Of a stretch of 64,000 nt of DNA, positions 58,391 through 64,000 are shown piece after piece (the first letter of the stretch is position 1; the number at the start of each line of letters is the position of its first letter). The DNA comes from Trichobilharzia szidati (taxonomy: Eukaryota; Platyhelminthes; Trematoda; Strigeidida; Schistosomatidae), in NCBI GenBank assembly GCA_944472155.2, contig OX235271.1, forward strand, positions 104,793,256-104,857,255. Reading direction: 5' to 3'. Under the pieces are notes generated by a model. The model searched no databases. It saw only the letters and a list, made by a program, of their open reading frames with translations, and was not told the origin of the DNA. The position numbers and the translations under genes are program-made.

Positions 58391-59680
58391 ATTATTTAAA
58401 AGACTGATTAATGAACAAAGAATATTCTTCTCGATAAAGGCAAATGGGGTAGCAAAATGGTCTCTCCACTGGGTCATATGTTAGCAGATTTCTTTTTGAG
58501 TAGGCTAGAAAATGATCCTTTAAACAACCTTATCAGGAAATTCTTATTTTATTGCTGCTATACGGATGATACCTTCATCCTTTGTGAAAATGATTTGGAC
58601 AGAAACGCAATGATTCCTTATTTCAATGAAATACGTTTGACGATCAGATTTACGTGTGAAGAAGAATCCCAAAGTAAAATTGCCCTTTCAGATGTCCTTC
58701 TGAAGAGAAGACCGAACAGTAGAGTAAAAAAGAATCTGCATAAGAAAAGTACTTGGAGCGGTCAATATATACATTTCCACTGCTCTGTTCCTCTCCGATA
58801 TGAAAGAAATCTGTTGAAGACCCACAGCTATAGGGTCAGAGCTATATATTCAGAAGATGCGATTGAAGAAGAATTTAGGATTCTATACGATACATTAACT
58901 GAAAACAGCTACCCTGGAAAGCTCGTCACTAAACACATGGCCAAGACAGTAGAAAAGAATCTTTCTGTATCTGTTAACAAGAAGTTTCTATGTATGCGAC
59001 TACAACTCAAAGGTGATATACCAAGTGAAATAATAACTAACAAGTTGAGAAAATCAATTCAAAGAACATTTAATGCCGGTAAGCTGCAGCTTATATTTTC
59101 CACTCAACCGTGGAGCCAGTTATATTGGCACTTGCTCTAGAAACCTAATTTTCCGTTCTCGAGAACACCTATCAGCGTGGTTAAATAAAGCTGTTATTAA
59201 AACCATCCAGAGTTCTATATTGGATCACCTAGCCCAAACAGACCACCAAGTTAACGTTGAAGAACAGTTCTCTATCATCTACCGGGTAAAAAATAAATTA
59301 CCAAAGGCCTCTAGATACCGAACACTGCAAACAGCACAGGCCATTTCACTTTGCTTAAATAAACTGAAGCTCCATGTGCAGAAAGAAACAGTTCCAGACA
59401 CTATTGCTAACCTGGCTTGCTTCGGAACCTGTAAATTCGTAAACTCTGTATTACTTCCCTTAATTTGTCTCATATTCAGTTTAATGTTATATTAATGCAT
59501 ATTATCACTTACTGGTGCTTTTGAAATGCGAATCTGTTAATACTATTGATTCAATGCAATTTAAAACAATAATGAATTTGGTAACAATATTTCTTTAAGG
59601 ATTACTGTTGTATCAATGTAGAACCTGATGACATATTTATCGAAAAGAATATTCTTGGTTTATTAATCATCTTTTAAATT
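58391..59680 (+). mobile_element. Penelope-like element, RT and GIY-YIG endonuclease, with inverted flanks
   Basis: Plus strand from 58440: NGVA then SPLGHMLADFFLSRLEND (RT motif B, with a frameshift between the two at about 58455), CCYTDDTFILC (motif C, DD intact, about 58559-58576), then the thumb and linker to SQPW at 59120. A second frame continues RGASYIGTCSRNLIFRSREH and LSAWLNKA (GIY-YIG domain without its CxC part) and LDHLAQTDHQVNVEEQFSII to TAA at about 59495. RT fingers are missing. A 45-bp inverted repeat (58393-58438 and 59636-59680; about three mismatches and one gap) brackets the coding part, fitting the inverted terminal repeats often seen in Penelope-like elements. Inactive. 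Confidence 0.85.
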
Positions 59681-60185
59681 TTTAACAGGCATCTTCAATG
59701 AATATTCTATATTCACTACAACTAGTTATGGCAAACGACCTAATGTGAGAATAAATTTATTCACAAATTAAAGGCAGTTACAACAACAAAATCTTATTAG
59801 TCGTTTCATTATAGTTAGGGAATTCGCACATAATTTCTAAACTCGATAAAACTAAGATCCTTCAAGTTTTGTGGTAAAGCGGCAACTTTTCTGAAAACTA
59901 CTTAGATGAGTAGTAAATTGTCACCAATGAAAAACAATAATTTCTGAAGAATAGAATAGAAAAGACGGCTATAGATGAGACTGAATGACAGTCGGTGACA
60001 TGTCACCTGTGGAATAGGTGAACATCAAAATGTTGACAGAAAGAAATGAATGTTTCCACTTCGTTAACTATTTGTAGTTTACAGTGGAGTGAGTTTAAAA
60101 ATTACAATTAAACAACTAAACGATTTTGTTAAGATTCTAGTTTCTTTTTTAAATAATTTTAGTTTTTCTATTATCAAAAATTAGT
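59681..60185. other. Nothing supported
   Basis: AT-rich interval. Confidence 0.35.
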
Positions 60186-60597
60186 ATTACTGAAATTTTC
60201 AATGCTGTCCATGAATTGATATCAGTTATAGAACCATTGAAAACCAGGGAGTACTGGACAGATGTTTTGTCTTAGTTTATGACTCATTGTCAGTACTCAC
60301 CCACTGGGTTTCGAACCCAGGACCTTCCGGTTATAAGTCAGTCTCGTACGTAGACCATTCAGCCACTGGGACCCAATTCAGTGGTCAGCCCATGAATTCC
60401 AACTTCTGTCAATTCGTGATTTCAGCGCAACCACCCGGTGGGGGGCTTACCGATGATGAGTCCCAGACTAGGACAAAACAGCTACCCAGTACTCCCTGGT
60501 TTCCAATAGTTCTATAACTGATATCAATACGTGGCCGAGATGAAACTTGAAAAAAAATAAATCCCTACAAATCAACTCTTGAAAAATTACTGAAATT
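60186..60597 (+). mobile_element. Family A retroposon, inverted dimer with 12-bp target duplication
   Basis: ATTACTGAAATT at 60186-60197 is repeated exactly at 60586-60597. Left arm minus: 3' region (ATTGATATCAGTTATAGAACC), decayed hammerhead, B box (60312), A box (60362), GAATTCC body. Right arm plus: hammerhead remnant 60450-60495 and 3' region, ending AAATCCCTACAAATCAACTC-TTGAAA. Confidence 0.82.
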
Positions 60598-61239
60598 GTT
60601 TTTGGAAATCAGGAGGTTTTATATCAACCATCGCCATCACTTTGTAACTATTTAGGAACATAAACGGGGTTTTTTCTAGAGTAAAAGGCTCGTGTCCTTC
60701 ATACTTGAACAACACTTAAATTTATTAGGAACATTTAAAATCATATTAACCCTTAAAGTAATTTAAATGAGTGAACAAATACGATAGCAGTTCTGAAATA
60801 ACATTTGATTTACTGTTATTAAACTAATTCAAAAACACCGGCTGAAAGCAAGTAAGCAGTCTTTCACATCTAATGGTGTAAATATCAGTTTCCTTCACCA
60901 GATGAAGCCCAAATTCACGAAGAAAACAAGATGTCGTACAAACCAGAATGCAAATAAAAATAAAACGATGTAAAAAGAACCTTATGTAAATTAATCAAGT
61001 CAATGGATCACTGATACGATAACTTAAAAGGAGCTGGACCAAATCTTTCTGCGGAACGAATATTGTACTAGCTTCAACTACCATCTTATCTAATTATTCT
61101 TTAGTCTGAATAGGTTGTGATAAAATAATTATTCAAATATCATTTTAGAAATGTTGTATTAGTTAGTCATTTATTCGTTCCTTTGTTGACTGGAAATTAG
61201 AGCTATACTAAATAATTGTACTTTTGGTATTCAAGTATT
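60598..61239. other. Nothing supported
   Basis: AT-rich interval. Confidence 0.35.
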
Positions 61240-61557
61240 ATGGGGATTTGATTGATTGGTTGCAGAAGGTCGGGTGTGAGAACAAATACTCGCCGAAGAC
61301 ATTGGCTAGTGGGCGCGCTATATCGTGAATTGGCAGAAGTTGGAATTCATTGGCTGGCTACTGAATCAGATCCTAGTGGCTTAATGGTCTATGAGCCCAC
61401 CTTGTAACCAGAAGGTCCTGGGTTCGAACCCTGATGACGGGTGCGTGTTGCTGAGGAGTCCCAAACTAGGCTGACGAAACAGCTGTCCAGTATTCCCAGG
61501 TGGTTTTCCAATGGTTTTCTAACTGATATCATTTCATGATGAAATCCTGTACTTATG
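61240..61557 (+). mobile_element. Family A retroposon with best-preserved hammerhead core
   Basis: Begins with a minus-strand tail remnant (TTCAAGTATTATGGGGATTTG), then a full plus-strand unit: GAAGGTCGGGTGTGAGAACA, body, A box GTGGCTTAATGG (61375), B box GGGTTCGAACCCTG (61420), hammerhead 61445-61493, 3' region TCATTTCATGATGAAATCCTG. TGTACTT occurs at both flanks. Confidence 0.8.
61445..61493 (+). ncRNA. Hammerhead ribozyme motif inside family A
   Basis: Stem I GUGUUG (61445-61450) pairs with CAGUAU (61488-61493) using three wobbles. Core CUGAGGA (61451-61457) keeps C3, U4, G5, A6, G8 and A9. Stem II is GUC/GAC plus CC/GG with a CU bulge. GAAA is at 61476-61479. Stem III ACAG/CUGU has no loop and C61487 is the cleavage position. 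Other family A copies have changes at position 3, 4 or 8, so this copy is the best candidate for residual activity. Confidence 0.65.
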
Positions 61558-61799
61558 ATAGTTGCACTGCTGTATAAATGTGGAAGTCTATGTATCACCT
61601 GAGTCTGGTTCAACTTCGTTTAATAAAGTAAACAAACTGATATCCATTGAAAATCACCTTGAAATCAGTCAAATCACTATCGATCAAAAGTTAGTAATCC
61701 ATAACAAAGTAAGTTTACTGATCTTGGGACAGTTTTATTGTCTACAGCATTGAATTCAATCTTCTATTTACTTTAATAATGAACAATTGAATAATATCG

Positions 61800-62412
61800 T
61801 TTCACTTAAAGGTGCAGGAGGAACGAATGAACATGTCAAAGCCAGCCAGAATCGGAAAGGCAAGATACGCCTTCATCAACCTGAAACCAGTCTGGTAATC
61901 TTCTGCACTCAGCATAAACAAAAAGATTCGGATTTTAAACACAAATGTGAAGTCAGTCAGTACTGCCATATAGATCAGAAACATAACGAGCGAGTCACGA
62001 AAAGCATTTCAACACAGGTCACTTCAGACTTTTATCAACAGCTGCCACTTTCGCTGTCTCCATATTGAAGATTAAATGGCCGGCCAGAAGGAATTAGCAA
62101 CAAGGAACTCTTGCAACAAACCAACCAAGAGCCGATTGCTCAACAAATATGTAGGAGCAAATGGAGATGGATCGGACACACACTGAGGAGACCGTCGAAT
62201 GACATCGTGAGCAATGCAGGCTATCACTCGAGTGGAATCCCAATGGGAAGCGACGAGTGGGTCGTCCTAGGGTGATATAGAAGATAAGAGGGATTATAGG
62301 CAATCGTGAACCCAGTTGAAGAGGACAGCAGAAAATAGAACAAAATGGAGATGTGTTGTTGAAGCCCTATGTTTCACTCGGAATCCAAGGGAATAATAAA
62401 TAAATAAATAAA
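61800..62412 (+). mobile_element. RTE/SR2-like LINE 3' half
   Basis: Plus strand remnant from the GNGTDEDIK-equivalent (GAACGAATGAACATGTCAAA) through the ORF2 C-terminus (CAAATGGAGATGGATCGGAC; GGAAGCGACGAGTGGGTCG) to the tail GAAGCCCTATGTTTCACTCG and a (TAAA) end at 62395-62411. Many frame breaks. Confidence 0.7.
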
Positions 62413-63189
62413 AAGGTGCGGTTAATGTGACGTCCTATTAGTTCAATTCTATAAATGACTTGATTGAATATATGAGCTCAGCTACAGTCCACTGATGCTT
62501 GAAACAATCCAAAATTAAAATAAACTATATCTAGGCGTAAAGCCAAAACTGACATTTCTTTTCTTTCCAGTTGAATAGAGTAATAATATCAGATAAATTT
62601 CGTTTTTTTTCTTCTTCATAAGATAAGCCTGTGATACTTGTTCATTTTCTACTTAACTTTTCAAAGAAAGTGAATTACTTACAGCTTAATTCATTTTTTA
62701 TGGTGGTGAAATTTCTAACGTTGACTGTTAAGAATAAATGAATGAATATCTTTGTAATTTCTTTTAAATGTTAAGCCGCGATAACAGTAAATTCTTGTTT
62801 TCAGTTTTAAAAAAGTTCAATGTATCTTAGTTACAAACCGTAAATTGGTTTAATCTACCGTTTAACGTCACTGTCTGTTTTAAAATTTCTCTACAGTTCA
62901 CTTAAATCTTATAAGATTTTTTTTAAATATATTTTTTCTTCTTTTATTTAGATTGTCAGATAGAGGAATTTGCTCAAACTGACTACAGGATAGTAACTAA
63001 CTTCATGCATCAGTTGTCATTGATGTGAGTAAAGCTTGTCAAGAAAGCTACGGTCTGCAACATCTCAAAATAATTAACTGAATCAAAACAAGATCTAGTG
63101 TTTTGCGTTGACTAGTTAAGATCATGAATTGGAAAGTTTAAAGTCTCCGATATCAACCACAAGTATTAATTATACCGTCGAAATCATAA
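62413..63189. other. Nothing supported
   Basis: AT-rich interval. Confidence 0.35.
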
Positions 63190-63245
63190 AGTTTAGCACT
63201 ACGATGCTCCTACTTCAGGAAGCCTGTCCAAATTAAGTGTTCAAA
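63190..63245 (-). mobile_element. SINE D 3' fragment
   Basis: Minus strand ACACTTAATTTGGACAGGCT then TCCTGAAGTAGGAGCAT matches the stem III/stem I and 3' flank of the family D hammerhead at 39847-39870. Confidence 0.45.
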
Positions 63246-63659
63246 CTGATCACTGACTAATAACAAGCATTTTAGAAATATGGACTTTCTTCTCAAGAAG
63301 AATTAAACAACTGACGTAAACAATCTAATTCTGTATTGCATATTTCATTAATAGAGTTATATAAACACTTAGGACTTGAATATTATTTGTTTCGAAGATT
63401 AACTAGAAAGGTGCAGTTACAATTCACTATTTTCTCCTGATTAACACGCAGTCATATCACTCTTGTGTTCTGTATTTTTTAAATTTATGGTCACAAAAAT
63501 CAATTCAGTCACGATAGACATCTGTTTTTCAATGCTGAAAGGATGAGCATATAACTTATCATCTACAGCTGCATATACTGTTTTATTCTCAAACTGAATC
63601 TTTATCAATTTATAATTTTCGTGTAAATAAATAATGACTCATGAGTCAATAAATGTGCG

Positions 63660-63880
63660 GTTTTTTTTCCTTCACGTTCCCCAGTGGAACATACGGCTTC
63701 AAGCTAGTGGCTTGAAGTTTCTGTAGCAGTGTTTATTTTACAGGATGGGGTTGCTAGCCCCATGCCCAACCTTTCCTCTTCATCAGCATTATTTCTGGCT
63801 TAGCGAGGTAAAGGAGTGCGTCGGCCGGGAATCGAACCCCGGACCATGTGCATGTTCGGCGAGCGTCCTAACCGCGTAAC
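63660..63880 (-). mobile_element. tRNA-derived SINE, family B2
   Basis: Minus strand: B box GGGGTTCGATTCCCGG (63828) with a decayed A box toward 63880, the CCTCGCTAAGCC body, and the RTE-like tail (forward TTCACGTTCCCCAGTGGAAC). Confidence 0.7.
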
Positions 63881-64000
63881 AAAGATTTATCACAAAGATG
63901 GTAATCATATTAACGAACTGTGTTAAATTATTGGCGGAAGTTCTGATAGATCAAAGCTCTGAAAATGTCTACATCCTATTCTGGTGAAGTAAGCTACAGA

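Noticed and set aside
1..64000. CRISPR arrays, bacterial operons or phage genes
   Set aside because: No regularly spaced repeats or compact prokaryotic gene layout; splice sites, SINEs, LINEs and low gene density show a eukaryotic genome.

Overview
The window looks like nuclear DNA of a trematode flatworm, most likely a Schistosoma species. It is AT-rich, has few genes with split or isolated exons, and is crowded with decayed retroelements: RTE/SR2-like and CR1-like LINE pieces, Penelope-like elements, solo LTRs, and tRNA-headed SINEs carrying hammerhead-ribozyme motifs of the schistosome Sm-alpha kind. The species was not determined.

Only two genes are recognised with confidence. A single-exon TPPP/p25-alpha gene (tubulin polymerization-promoting protein) lies at 8037-8558 on the plus strand. 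A UNCX/unc-4-type homeobox gene lies on the minus strand from about 54175 down to 50337. Its three visible exons encode an acidic region plus homeodomain part 1, the homeodomain recognition helix, and a C-terminal region with the UNC-4-specific GPGRPAHNA block and an eh1 (Groucho-binding) motif. Its first exon is not found. The acidic exon switches reading frame near 53943-53988. Four weaker exon candidates (1714-2003 minus, 4125-4349 plus, 10802-10993 minus, 12946-13221 plus) are listed as unrecognised.

Layout: 1-8 kb holds sparse exon candidates and a 5' fragment of a CR1-like LINE. 8-13 kb holds TPPP and decayed LINE sequence. 13-24 kb is a SINE/LINE mosaic. 23-27 kb holds two solo LTRs with 4-bp target duplications and a 680-bp inverted repeat with a hammerhead-like motif in each arm. 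28-49 kb holds LINE and SINE copies, including an LTR-ended element that carries antisense CR1 RT. 50-54.2 kb is the homeobox gene, with SINE copies in its introns. 56-64 kb holds two Penelope-like element remnants and more SINEs.

The most unusual signal is a retroposon family, called family A here. In most copies both ends are inverted copies of the same 3' region, and each complete arm holds a tRNA-like Pol III head followed by a hammerhead-like fold. Five copies are bounded by perfect 12-14 bp direct repeats, so these inverted dimers were inserted as units by LINE-type retrotransposition. Two further SINE families with different tRNA-like heads also end in a hammerhead with a loopless stem III. 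The genes do not form an operon or pathway; the functional interest is in the homeobox locus and the ribozyme-bearing retroposons.
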